Shown here: positions 52,876-61,288 of the stretch, in pieces
How positions within the stretch are numbered: position 1 is the first letter of the stretch
Layout: each line of letters opens with the position of its first letter
NCBI GenBank assembly: GCA_035544895.1
Contig: DASZZM010000096.1
Coordinates: 62,001-126,000, forward strand
Direction: 5' to 3'
Length of the DNA stretch: 64,000 nt
Source: JASLEW01 sp035544895
GTDB lineage: Bacteria; Acidobacteriota; Thermoanaerobaculia; Multivoradales; UBA5704
Made by a program: the position numbers and the translations under genes
The notes under the pieces: generated by a model
The model's input: only the letters and a program-made list of their open reading frames with translations
Told to the model about the DNA's origin: nothing
Database searches by the model: none

Positions 52876-53385
52876 ATGGCGGTGAAGTCGGAGTTAGAGC
52901 CGTACACGATTCCGGCGGATACGGTGATCGGGCATGTGCACCTCAAGGTCGCGGATCTCGAACGGGCGGTGCAGTTCTATTGCCAGGTGCTCGGCTTCGA
53001 GGTGACATCGCGGTACGGGCGGCAGGCGGCGTTCGTCGCGGCGGGGGAGTATCACCATCACATCGGGCTCAATACCTGGGAGAGCCGAGGCGGCTCGCCG
53101 CCCCCGCCGGGCTCGACCGGCCTTTATCACGTGGCGATCCGCTATCCGACGCGGCCGGCGCTCGCGGCCGCCGTGCGCCGGATTCTGTCGGCGGGGGTGC
53201 GGCTGCAGGGCGCGGCGGACCACGGGGTGAGCGAGGCCGTCTACCTGAGCGATCCGGACGGGAACGGCCTGGAGCTCTACTGGGACAAGCCGCGCGAGCA
53301 GTGGCCGCGGGGGCCCGACGGCTCGCTGGCGATGGCGGCCGACCCCCTGGACCTCGACGAGCTGCTACGCGGCGCGGAGACCTGA
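52876..53385 (+). CDS. VOC (glyoxalase/extradiol dioxygenase) family protein
   Basis: 169 residues. One full VOC domain with metal ligands in GHVHLKVADLERAVQFY, HHIGLNTW, GLYHVAIRYP and the terminal DPDGNGLELYWD. The single-domain layout resembles catechol-2,3-dioxygenase-like or bleomycin-resistance-type proteins; the substrate is unknown. A strong ribosome site, GGGAGGTGAGAGGAG, precedes the ATG. Divergent from the dimethylformamidase-like gene. Confidence 0.88.
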   Translation: MAVKSELEPYTIPADTVIGHVHLKVADLERAVQFYCQVLGFEVTSRYGRQAAFVAAGEYHHHIGLNTWESRGGSPPPPGSTGLYHVAIRYPTRPALAAAVRRILSAGVRLQGAADHGVSEAVYLSDPDGNGLELYWDKPREQWPRGPDGSLAMAADPLDLDELLRGAET

Positions 53386-53498
53386 CTGGCCGAACTGACG
53401 ATACGGGGCGCGGCCCGCGGCACCTGGCGAAGCCGCCAGCCACCGCGGGCCGCGAGATGAAGAGCGCCCGACCGCCGAAGCGCCGGAGCGCCGGAGCG

Positions 53499-53576
53499 CC
53501 GGGTAGGGACCCGGCGCTTCCAATCAGACTGCCCGGCGCTTCCAATCAGACTCACCGGCGCTTCCAATCAGACTGC
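53499..53576. repeat. REP-like palindrome plus three 22-bp tandem units
   Basis: The core GCCGGGTAGGGACCCGGC (53499-53516) is identical to the one at 48343. From 53511, three 22-base units CCGGCGCTTCCAATCAGA plus 4 bases follow, with two or three differences, ending 2 bases before the stop of the PKD-protein gene. A short GCGCCGGA triplet lies at about 53479-53502. The block fills the gap between two convergent genes. Confidence 0.85.
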
Positions 53577-53577
53577 C

Positions 53578-56500
53578 CTATTTGCCGACCGAGACCCCCA
53601 CCTTCGCCGAGTTGGTGCTCGCGGCGCCGCGTGAATCGGTGACGGTCAGGCGAGCTACGAAGCTGCCGGCCTTCGCATAGGTGTGGCTGATCGTCGCCCC
53701 CGCTTGCGTCACCGGCACGCTGCCGTCGCCGAAGTTGAAAGTGTAGGAGGCCACGGTGTCGATGCCGGTGTCGGGGTCGCTCGACCTCGAGCCATCGAAG
53801 GCCACGGCGAGCGGCGCCTTGCCCGAGGTCGGCTTGGCGGTCAGCACCGCCGTGGGCGGATGGTTCGGCGCGCAGGAGAGGTTGCCCTGCACCGTGTAGC
53901 TGGCGCCGCTGGTGGAATCGACGGTTTCCAGCAGGCCGCTGCCCGCGCCGCCGACCAGGAGCTCGGTCACGCCCTGCACGGCCGTAAGCGCCGTGCCCGG
54001 CCCGAAGCTCGCCGTGAAGGGTTGCAGCGTGCTGCCCGTCGGCGGTTTGTATGACAGAGGCGCGGCGGTGTTGAGCCGGAAGATGATCTGGTTGCCGGCC
54101 GCGTCGAAGGCCCCGGTCACCGGGGCGCAGCTGGTCGCCGTGTGGCTGCACTGGCTGGTCTCGGTCCGCGCGCTCGGCGTCGTGGTGTCGGTGTAGCCGT
54201 AGTTGAACTCCCCCGTCGGCAGGACGGTGGTGTCGAAGGAGACGAAGAACGTCTGCGAGTTGCCGTTGCCGTCCTTGGCAATCCAGCTCACCTTCCAGAT
54301 CGAGTTGGGCTGCGGCACGGCCGGTGTCTGGCCGAGGTTGGCGAGCTTGAGGGTGAAGGTGATCGACTTGTCGGCGACGCCGGTGAAAGGCTCCGCCACG
54401 TCCAGCTCGGTGATGTCGAGCTCCTGGTTGGCGTCAGGGCCGCCGACCTGGTCGCCGGTGGCGTCGGTGACCAACGTGATGCCGGGCAGGGCGCAGGCGG
54501 TCTGCACCGGCGGCGGATTGGTGACCGTCACCTCGCCGCACGAGCCGCTCATGCCAATGGCGTTGACCGCCCTGACTTTGTAGAAATAGTTCGTATTGGC
54601 CTTGGCCTTGGTATCGATGAACTTCGCCTTCGACGCGCCGATGCCGGCCAGCAGCGTCTCCTGGTCCGGGACGGTACTGCGATAGATCTTGTAGCCGGTG
54701 AGGGGCGAGCCGCCGTCGTCCGGAACGTTCCAGGTCACCGTGACTCCTTTTGGACCGCGCAGCGCCGAGATCAGGCGCGGCGCGCCGGGGACCAGGGGCT
54801 CGAGCGAATCGTTGGCCGCGAACAGGCGCTTGCCGCCGGATTGCCGGATGATGGTGTCGAGGGCGCTGCGCGAGGAGTCGGGGGTCGAGGCCGCGGTGCA
54901 GCCCGGGGCCACGCAGCCCCGCGCCATGACGCCGAGCAGCCTGCCGTCCTTGTCGAGTGTGGCGTCGTTGAAGTCGAGCATGTTGCGGCAGGCGTTGCTG
55001 CCGCCGCGCATCCAGATGCAGCCGATCTGCACCGGCTGGTCGGGCGTTGCGTCGGCCAGGCCCCAGGTGGCGCCGCCGTCGTAGGTGCTGGCGATGTAGG
55101 CGTGCCAGGTGCCGGTGAAGGTCGCGGCCTGGAAGTCGCCCGCGGTCGGCGTGCCGAGGAAGAACATCATGGCGCGGTTGTCGTCGCCGGCGACCGTCTC
55201 GGGGAAGACGCAGTTCTGGATGCCGGCCGGGGCGCCGACGTCGAAGGCCGTGCCCCAGGTTGTGCCCTGGTCGTGCGAGACGGCGACCTTGGGATGGCCG
55301 TCACCGTCGCAATAGCCGAGATAGACGGTGTTGCTGGCCTGTCCCGCGGGCTTGCCGACGTCGTTGAGCCCGGTTGCCACCGAAGGATCGCTGTCGCCGG
55401 GCGAGCTGCCCGGAACGACTCGCACGGCCCAGGTGATGCCGTTGTCGGTGGAAACGGCGACACCGGCGCCGATGGTGTTCGGGGAGGTGCACTCCCGGCT
55501 GGGCAGGTACACGGTCCCGTCGGGCGCCACCTTGATGTGGCCGTGGATGCCGCCGCATTCGGTCGTGTAGGCGGTCACCGCGGGGCCGAAGGTCAGTCCG
55601 CCGTCGTCGCTGCGCGCGCAGAAGGCCGGCGCGAACAGCAGGGCCCCGGGATCCTGGGCGCAGTAGTACACCGCGTGCGGATAGGCCGGAGCGGGAGGCG
55701 TGGGAATCGGCGCGTGGTAGGGGCCGCCGCCCAGGCTCTGATGGTCGGAGCCGCCGGGGTGGCTGCAGCCGTCGTTGGGGATCCAGGTGGCGCCGTCGTC
55801 GTCGGTGTGGGAGCTCAGGCTGCAGCCGGTGGTGAAGCGCACGATGTCCGATATCAGCTGCGAGGTGAAGGTCCGGCCGGTCTCGTGGTCGGTGAACATG
55901 ATCGGGTCGAAGCTGGTGACGCCGGTCAGGTCGTTGCGCTGCTGCCAGGTGTCGGTGGCCGGCGACGAGCAGTCGTTGAAGGTGGTGAACAGGGTGTTGG
56001 TGTAGGACTGCGTGGCCACGACGCCTGTGGCCCAGTGAGCGCCGATCGACGGCTCGCCGGCGTCGGTTCCCAGGCCGCCCGGGGCCTGGTAGACCTGGAA
56101 GCGCGCCGCCGGGCCTGTCGGCGGCGAGTTTTCCGCCGGGATCGGCTCGAGCCAGATCTTGATGGTGAAGCTCTGCCCCTGGGGATCGAACTCGACGACC
56201 CGGATGTCGTAGGTGCCGTTGCTGGCCGGAAAAGTCGTGATCTCGGGATCGAAGGCGGTCGCCGACTGGGCGATCGTGGTCGACCCTTGCAGGATGTAGA
56301 GATCGAAGTCCGAGTCCGCTTCGTGGTTGGGCCATTCCATGGTGACTTTGACCCGCTTGGTGGCCGTCGTCTGCGCCGTGACGCTGACGGTCAGCGGGGT
56401 CTCGTCGCAGGGGTCGGTGGCATCGCAGACCACCGGGCCGCCGGTGACCACGTTGAGCAGGTTGGGGACGAAGAACGGACCCGCCGAGTAGGTGACCGGG

Positions 56501-56631
56501 TTGGTTACGTCGTTGGCATCGGTGAGGGTGACCGCCGGAGATGCCCAGGCCGCCGCGCCGCCGAGGCCGAGCAGCAGGAACGACGCCACCCCGGCGACCG
56601 CCGCTCTCGAGGTGAGTTTCCGCAAGTTCAT
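53578..56631 (-). CDS. secreted protein with BNR-like, Fn3 and PKD domains
   Basis: 1017 residues with a signal peptide (1-30). An N-terminal beta domain (about 40-165) is followed by a sialidase/exo-alpha-like region (180-610) with repeated S-x-D-x-G-x-T-W Asp boxes (AVSTDNGITW, AVSHDQGTTWG, TYDGGATWG). A fibronectin-III domain covers about 620-710 (PGAPRLISALRG ... YKVRAVNAIG), a beta domain 725-910, and a PKD domain the last 90 residues (YTFNFGDGSVPV). Its catalytic role is unproven; it may bind or process polysaccharide. GGGAG lies before the ATG at 56631. Confidence 0.88.
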   Translation of the reverse strand: MNLRKLTSRAAVAGVASFLLLGLGGAAAWASPAVTLTDANDVTNPVTYSAGPFFVPNLLNVVTGGPVVCDATDPCDETPLTVSVTAQTTATKRVKVTMEWPNHEADSDFDLYILQGSTTIAQSATAFDPEITTFPASNGTYDIRVVEFDPQGQSFTIKIWLEPIPAENSPPTGPAARFQVYQAPGGLGTDAGEPSIGAHWATGVVATQSYTNTLFTTFNDCSSPATDTWQQRNDLTGVTSFDPIMFTDHETGRTFTSQLISDIVRFTTGCSLSSHTDDDGATWIPNDGCSHPGGSDHQSLGGGPYHAPIPTPPAPAYPHAVYYCAQDPGALLFAPAFCARSDDGGLTFGPAVTAYTTECGGIHGHIKVAPDGTVYLPSRECTSPNTIGAGVAVSTDNGITWAVRVVPGSSPGDSDPSVATGLNDVGKPAGQASNTVYLGYCDGDGHPKVAVSHDQGTTWGTAFDVGAPAGIQNCVFPETVAGDDNRAMMFFLGTPTAGDFQAATFTGTWHAYIASTYDGGATWGLADATPDQPVQIGCIWMRGGSNACRNMLDFNDATLDKDGRLLGVMARGCVAPGCTAASTPDSSRSALDTIIRQSGGKRLFAANDSLEPLVPGAPRLISALRGPKGVTVTWNVPDDGGSPLTGYKIYRSTVPDQETLLAGIGASKAKFIDTKAKANTNYFYKVRAVNAIGMSGSCGEVTVTNPPPVQTACALPGITLVTDATGDQVGGPDANQELDITELDVAEPFTGVADKSITFTLKLANLGQTPAVPQPNSIWKVSWIAKDGNGNSQTFFVSFDTTVLPTGEFNYGYTDTTTPSARTETSQCSHTATSCAPVTGAFDAAGNQIIFRLNTAAPLSYKPPTGSTLQPFTASFGPGTALTAVQGVTELLVGGAGSGLLETVDSTSGASYTVQGNLSCAPNHPPTAVLTAKPTSGKAPLAVAFDGSRSSDPDTGIDTVASYTFNFGDGSVPVTQAGATISHTYAKAGSFVARLTVTDSRGAASTNSAKVGVSVGK

Positions 56632-56778
56632 TGGCTTGATCTCCCACAGAGTTCAACGGTTGACCTGCCGGCCGCAGGGGGCCCCGGCTCACAACGTTGC
56701 CGGTGCACTGCCACCTGGCCGTGCCGCCATCCCACAGACCGCTGGCAGAGAGGTTACGAGAAGGCCGAGATGCTTGGG

Positions 56779-56807
56779 AATAGGTGAAAACCCCTATTTT
56801 TCAGGGG
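56779..56807. promoter_or_regulatory. overlapping palindromes upstream of the PKD-protein gene
   Basis: AATAGG-N8-CCTATT (56779-56798) and CCCCT-N7-AGGGG (56791-56807) share the centre CCCCTATT. The composition resembles a two-site operator for a dimeric regulator. It lies about 150 bases upstream of the start at 56631, read leftward. Confidence 0.4.
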
Positions 56808-57119
56808 AAAAACACTCAGGCGGGGCGGGGGGAGGGGGGGAGGCCGGCGGGCGGCGGGCGGCGGGGGACTGGGCGGGGCACTTCCACGAGGATCACGAGG
56901 GCCGCGAGAACACGATGCTTGTCCATGATCTCTCCTTTCGACGGACTCTCATTTGCGAGCCCGTCAAGAAGAGCAGTGCGCCGGGCAGATGATTCGTGCC
57001 GAGAGCAGTCTTCGTCCCGCTGAAGCGTCAACGGTGGTGGGCTGGTAGCGGTTTTAGTGCGGTAGGCGGCGCCCCGGAAGGCGCCGCCCTGAAAGGACCA
57101 AGCTGGATTTCTCCCCAGC
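56808..57119. other. noncoding gap between two secreted-protein genes
   Basis: Holds a G-rich low-complexity tract (56816-56880) and a GGTAGCGG-containing stretch (57040-57065) that resembles one at 59133-59160. CGGAAGGCGCCGCCCTG near 57072 may form a small hairpin (GGCGCC). I see no gene or clear terminator. Confidence 0.4.
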
Positions 57120-58787
57120 TCAGTTATTGCACTGGCCGTCGCAAGGCGGCGGTGTCGAGCTCTGCTTGACGACCGTGCCCGTCGTGGTGTGAGTCAGGGT
57201 CGGAGAGCCGCCCGTCCCGGTCACCGTGAACGAATAGGTCCCGGCCGCGGTCGAAGCGCCCACCGTCAGGGTGAGGGTAGAGGAGCTCCCGGTCGTCGAT
57301 GCCGGGTTGAAGCTGCCCGAGGTCCCGGCCGGCAGGCCGCTCACCGACAGCGAGACGGCCGCGCTGAAGCCGTTGGTGCGCGTGATGGTAACGGTATAGG
57401 TGGCCGTGCCTCCGGTCGCGGGCACCGTCACCGAAGAGGGGCTGATCGAGAGCGAGAAATCGGGAGTGGGCGGCGGCGGCGGCCCGCCGCACCCGGGGAT
57501 GCCTTTGCAGACGTTGAGCCGTCCTCCGGTCACCGTCCTGCCCGAGAGGCTCGGGATGGCGTCGACGCTGGTGAGCAGCTTGCTCTTGAGCTGCGCCGTG
57601 GTCAGCGTGCTCTTCGACAGGATGAGCGCCGCGGCGCCGGAGACGTGGGGCGTGGCCATCGAGGTGCCGCTCAGGTACTGGTAGAGATTGCCGGGCTGGC
57701 ACGACAGCACGTCGACGCCCGGAGCGCCGAGGTGGACCGTGGCGGCGCCGTAGTTCGAGAACGACGCCAGACCGTCGTTGTTGTCGGTGGCGGCCACCGC
57801 CACGACGTTGGGCGCGTTGTAGTTCGAGGGATAGTTGGGAGTGACGTCGTTGTTCGAGGACGCGTTTCCGGCCGCGGCGACGAACAGGATGTCGTTGGCG
57901 TTGGCCTTGTTGATCTCGTCGAGCAGCGCCTGGGAGAACCCGCCTCCGCCCCAGCTGTTCGACAGGACGCGGACGTTGACGCCGGCGATCTTGGCGGTGA
58001 CCGCGAAGTCGATGGCGGTGATGGCGTCCGCGGTGGTGCCGCTGCCGGACGAATCCAGGAACTTGAGCCCCATGATCTTGGTCGTCCAGTTCACCCCGAC
58101 CACGCCCAGGGAGTTGTTGCCGACGGCGCCGATGGTCCCCGAGACATGGGTGCCATGGTAGTGGTCGTCCCTGGGATCGCAGACCCTGGTGATGGCGTTG
58201 TACCCGTGCGTCCCGGCGGCGCAGCCGCCAACCCCGCCCGGGTTGCTCCACACGTTGGCCGCGAGGTCGGAATGGGTGTAGTCGATCCCGGTGTCGACCA
58301 CTCCGACCACCACGCTCGCGGTGCCGGTGGTCACGGTCCAAGCCGGCTCCGCCTTGATGTCGGCCCCCGCCGTGCCGGGCACGCCGAGAATGGTTTGCCC
58401 GGTGTTCCTCAGGCCCCACAGCTCACCGAACCGCGGGTCGTTCGGTATCGTGCTGGTGTGGACGATGTAATTGGGTTCTGCGTAAAGGACGCCGGGATGC
58501 CTGCCCAGCTCGTTCACCAGCTGTTCGGCCGTCTTCGAGCGCGAGCGGATGCGGCGGATGACGCCGCCCGCCACCTGGGCGACCTCGTCGTCGCGGTCGG
58601 CATTGGCCGTCGACTCGATGTCGCCCAGCTGCTGGTTGTCGACCGTGTGCGCCACCTTGACCAGGACCTCGTCCGGCACCTTCGGCGGCCCATTCGCCGC
58701 CCACGCCGCCGCGCTCCCCGCGACCACCGCGAGAGCGAGGACGAGCAGTTTGACGATGCGACCTGTGGACAGACCACGCGTGCGCAT
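57120..58787 (-). CDS. secreted subtilisin-family (S8) serine protease
   Basis: 555 residues with signal peptide 1-31. Residues 35-110 are an inhibitor/I9-like propeptide (EVLVKVAHTVDNQQ). The catalytic domain (about 120-425) carries the Asp (VVDTGIDYTHSDL), His (HGTHVSGTIG) and Ser (GTSMATPHVSG) motifs of active subtilases. After a Pro run, residues 447-545 are an Ig-like beta domain (FSLSISPSSVTVPATGG), and the tail CDGQCNN has two Cys. AAAAGGAGGA precedes the ATG at 58787, 8 bases away. A hairpin CTGGAT-TCG-ATCCAG (58804-58818) lies in the leader. Confidence 0.95.
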   Translation of the reverse strand: MRTRGLSTGRIVKLLVLALAVVAGSAAAWAANGPPKVPDEVLVKVAHTVDNQQLGDIESTANADRDDEVAQVAGGVIRRIRSRSKTAEQLVNELGRHPGVLYAEPNYIVHTSTIPNDPRFGELWGLRNTGQTILGVPGTAGADIKAEPAWTVTTGTASVVVGVVDTGIDYTHSDLAANVWSNPGGVGGCAAGTHGYNAITRVCDPRDDHYHGTHVSGTIGAVGNNSLGVVGVNWTTKIMGLKFLDSSGSGTTADAITAIDFAVTAKIAGVNVRVLSNSWGGGGFSQALLDEINKANANDILFVAAAGNASSNNDVTPNYPSNYNAPNVVAVAATDNNDGLASFSNYGAATVHLGAPGVDVLSCQPGNLYQYLSGTSMATPHVSGAAALILSKSTLTTAQLKSKLLTSVDAIPSLSGRTVTGGRLNVCKGIPGCGGPPPPPTPDFSLSISPSSVTVPATGGTATYTVTITRTNGFSAAVSLSVSGLPAGTSGSFNPASTTGSSSTLTLTVGASTAAGTYSFTVTGTGGSPTLTHTTTGTVVKQSSTPPPCDGQCNN

Positions 58788-58847
58788 ACAGTTCCTCCTT
58801 TTCCTGGATTCGATCCAGACGTGCTACGTGAGTGGGACCCCCAACCA

Positions 58848-58875
58848 ATTAAAGAGGTGCAATAAATTGAATGAA
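58848..58875 (-). promoter_or_regulatory. possible promoter of the subtilisin gene
   Basis: On the minus strand TTCATT (58870-58875) and TTTAAT (58848-58853) are 16 bases apart in a locally AT-rich patch. The -10 matches five of six positions, the -35 only three. Confidence 0.35.
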
Positions 58876-59005
58876 CCGAGACTCCCCACCCTCCCGCGAG
58901 TCACCTGAAGGTTCGCGATCTCGCGCCGAAGAATCGCGGTCCCGCAGTGGAGAGAACGTCCTGGGCCAGGCTGTTTTCGTTTCGTGCCGAAGTGTTAGCG
59001 GTGGT

Positions 59006-59126
59006 GGGCCGCAGGATGTCCCCCGCAGGGTCCCCTTTGTCTGGCGGCGCGGGATTCCTTATCTGGGGCCGAAGTGGTGAATGCGCCGCCGACAAAGGGG
59101 ACCCTGCGGGGGACATCCTGCGGCCC
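59006..59126. repeat. large inverted repeat with 44-bp arms
   Basis: Arms 59006-59050 and 59083-59126 are perfect complements over 44 bp apart from one extra T in the left arm (near 59041). The centre is 32 bases. Each arm contains CAGGGTCCCCTTTGTC or its complement. It lies in the noncoding 58788-59207 gap between the subtilisin gene and rex; no coding frame fills it. The ends show no obvious target-site duplication. It may be a MITE-like element or a very stable bidirectional hairpin that ends the nuo-rex transcript. Confidence 0.85.
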
Positions 59127-59207
59127 TTGAACCGGTAGCGGCTACAGAGCGGTCCTAAAGCGACCTGCGGGGAAGGTTCTGCGGGGCTGAAGGGGAGGGA
59201 GTTGGCT

Positions 59208-59846
59208 TTAGCCCGTGGAGGGCGTCTTCAGGAAGAAGGCCAGCTCTTCGAGGTTGATGCGCAGGTCGACGTTTTTGAGCGGTACTCCCGGGCGGGGTTT
59301 GACGCGGATGGGGGCGAAGTTGAGGACGCCGCGGATGCCGGCGTCGGCCAGGGCGTCGTAGTAGTGCTGGGCCACCACGTCGGGCACCGTCAAGACGCCG
59401 ATCACCGCGCCCGAGCCGCGCACCACCTGGGCGAGCTCGGAGGCGGGACGGACCGTGAAGCCGGCGACCTCGCGGCCGACCTTGCCCGGGTCGTTGTCGA
59501 CCCCCGCCACCACCTCGAAGGCGCCGCGGTTGAAGCCCAGGTAGCGGGCCAGCGCGCTCCCCAGGTTGCCCATTCCGACGATCACCATCGGGTAGCTGCG
59601 GTCGAGCCCGAGCAGAGTGTCGAGATGATCGGCCAGCTCGGCGATCTCGTAGCCGACGCCGCGGATGCCGAACTCGCCGAACTGCGCCAGGTCCTTGCGA
59701 ATCTGGGTGGCCGACAGGTGGAAGCGCTGCGCCATCGCCTGCGAGGAGATGCGCCGCAGCCCGAGCTCCTGGAGCTGACGGAGGCAGCGCAGGTAGAAAG
59801 AGAGCCGGTTGAGGGTGAGAGGAGAGATCTCCTCCGGCTCGGTCAC
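59208..59846 (-). CDS. rex: redox-sensing transcriptional repressor Rex
   Basis: 212 residues from GTG 59846, which overlaps the nuoN stop as GTGA and places the start where Rex proteins normally begin; an ATG at 59873 is the alternative. Residues 5-66 form the winged helix (LTLNRLSFYLRCLRQL, SSQAMAQRF, IRKDLAQFGEFGIRGVGY). Residues 87 onward are the Rossmann domain with GMGNLG (91-96). Rex senses the NADH/NAD ratio. Its place at the end of a complex I operon suggests feedback control of respiration, possibly including its own operon. Confidence 0.94.
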   Translation of the reverse strand: MTEPEEISPLTLNRLSFYLRCLRQLQELGLRRISSQAMAQRFHLSATQIRKDLAQFGEFGIRGVGYEIAELADHLDTLLGLDRSYPMVIVGMGNLGSALARYLGFNRGAFEVVAGVDNDPGKVGREVAGFTVRPASELAQVVRGSGAVIGVLTVPDVVAQHYYDALADAGIRGVLNFAPIRVKPRPGVPLKNVDLRINLEELAFFLKTPSTG

Positions 59847-61288
59847 CTCGTGCCGGTCGCCCCGATCAGCCATTGCAACAGGTCCGCCGGCCACAAGCCG
59901 AGCAGCAAAGTGCCGAGGGCGGCAAGCACGGCCGCGGCGCGGCCCCAGCCGTCGATCAGCAAGCCCTCGGGCTCGCGGCTCTCCGCCTTCATGTAGAGCA
60001 CGTAAATGACACGCAGGTAGTAGAAGACTCCGACCAGGCTGGTGACGACTCCGAGCACCGCCAGGCGGACGTGGCCCTCCGAGATCGCCTGCAAGAACAC
60101 CAGGTACTTGCCGAAAAACCCCATGGTCGGCGGGATGCCCGCGAGCGACAGCATGCAGATCGCCAGGCAGCCGCCGAGCAGCGGAAAGCGGTAGCCCCAG
60201 CCCGCGAGCTCGCCGATCAGGTGCTGCTCGCCGGGCCGCCGGTAGAGCATGGCGACCACGGCAAAGGCGCCGGCGTTCATCAGCACGTAGGCGAGCAGGT
60301 AGACGAAGACGGCGTTGAGCGAGTCGCGGTCGAGAGTGACCAGCGCCAGCAGCAGGTAACCCATGTGGGCGATACCCGAATAGGCCAGCATCCGCTTGAT
60401 GTCGCGCTGCGCCAGCGCGAGAAGGTTCCCGGTCACCATCGAGAGCGCCGACAGCAGGGCCACGACCTCGGACCAGCGCGCCGCGTTCGATCCCTGCGCC
60501 GTCACCGCCAGCAGGCGGTAGAGCACCAAGGCGCTCGCCACCTTGGGGGCCACCGAGAAGAACGCGACGAAGGGCGACGGCGCGCCCTGGTAGGCGTCGG
60601 GCGACCAGGCGTGGAAGGGGACGAGGCTCATCTTGAAGCCGAAGGCGGTCACCAGCAGCAGCAGCCCGAGGGATGCCGCCACCGTGACCCGGCCGGCGGC
60701 GAAGGCGGCGCCGATCGCGTCGAGTCGGGTCTGGCCGGTCGCGCCGTAGACCAGCGCTATGCCGTAGAGGGCGAAGGCGCTGACGAAGGCGCCCATCAAG
60801 AAGTACTTGATCGCCGCCTCCATCGACACCTTGACCCGCCGGTGATAGCCCGCCAGCGAATACAGGCAGAGCGACAGCAGCTCGAGCGCCAGGAAGATGG
60901 TCAGCAGCTCGTTGGCGCGCAGCATCAGCAGCAGCCCGGTGGCGCACCACAGGAGCAAGGCGTGGTACTCGCCGGCCAGGATGCCCTCGCGGCGCAAGTA
61001 GCCTTGCGAGGCGAGCAGGCAGAGGGCCGTGGCCGCCAGGACGGCTTGCGAGAAGGCCAGCGTCATCCGGCTGGTCTCGAGCAGGCCGCCGAAGGTGAGC
61101 GCCGGGTCGCTCGCCGCGGCGGTCCACGCCGCGCAGGCGCCCCACGCGGCGGCGGCGGTGGTGAGCAGGGCTATCCCCGTCCACGCCCGCCGGGCGCCGG
61201 GGAGCAGCGCGTCGAGCAGCAGGATGAGCACGCCCCCGGCGGTCAAGATCAGCTCGGGAAGCAAGCTCAACAGGTCGGCGCGGCTCAT
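59843..61288 (-). CDS. nuoN: NADH-quinone oxidoreductase subunit N
   Basis: 481 residues, about fourteen TMs. Proton-channel subunit of complex I. Family markers are PFHAWSPDAYQGAP, MLAYSGIAHMGY and the Glu/Lys-bearing ALELLSLCLYSLAGY and AIKYFLMGAF segments. The ATG overlaps the nuoM stop (ATGA), and the stop overlaps rex. Confidence 0.96.
   Translation of the reverse strand: MSRADLLSLLPELILTAGGVLILLLDALLPGARRAWTGIALLTTAAAAWGACAAWTAAASDPALTFGGLLETSRMTLAFSQAVLAATALCLLASQGYLRREGILAGEYHALLLWCATGLLLMLRANELLTIFLALELLSLCLYSLAGYHRRVKVSMEAAIKYFLMGAFVSAFALYGIALVYGATGQTRLDAIGAAFAAGRVTVAASLGLLLLVTAFGFKMSLVPFHAWSPDAYQGAPSPFVAFFSVAPKVASALVLYRLLAVTAQGSNAARWSEVVALLSALSMVTGNLLALAQRDIKRMLAYSGIAHMGYLLLALVTLDRDSLNAVFVYLLAYVLMNAGAFAVVAMLYRRPGEQHLIGELAGWGYRFPLLGGCLAICMLSLAGIPPTMGFFGKYLVFLQAISEGHVRLAVLGVVTSLVGVFYYLRVIYVLYMKAESREPEGLLIDGWGRAAAVLAALGTLLLGLWPADLLQWLIGATGTR

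Noticed and set aside
54142..56787. 881-codon plus-strand frame opposite the PKD protein
   Set aside because: Antisense shadow; composition is Val/Gly/Asp/Arg repeats and the minus frame has a signal peptide and known domains.
58804..58820. GGATTCGATCC resembling a tRNA T-arm
   Set aside because: No acceptor, D or anticodon arms around it; it is a small leader hairpin.
57189..58865. 558-codon plus-strand frame opposite the subtilisin gene
   Set aside because: Antisense shadow; the minus frame carries an intact catalytic triad.
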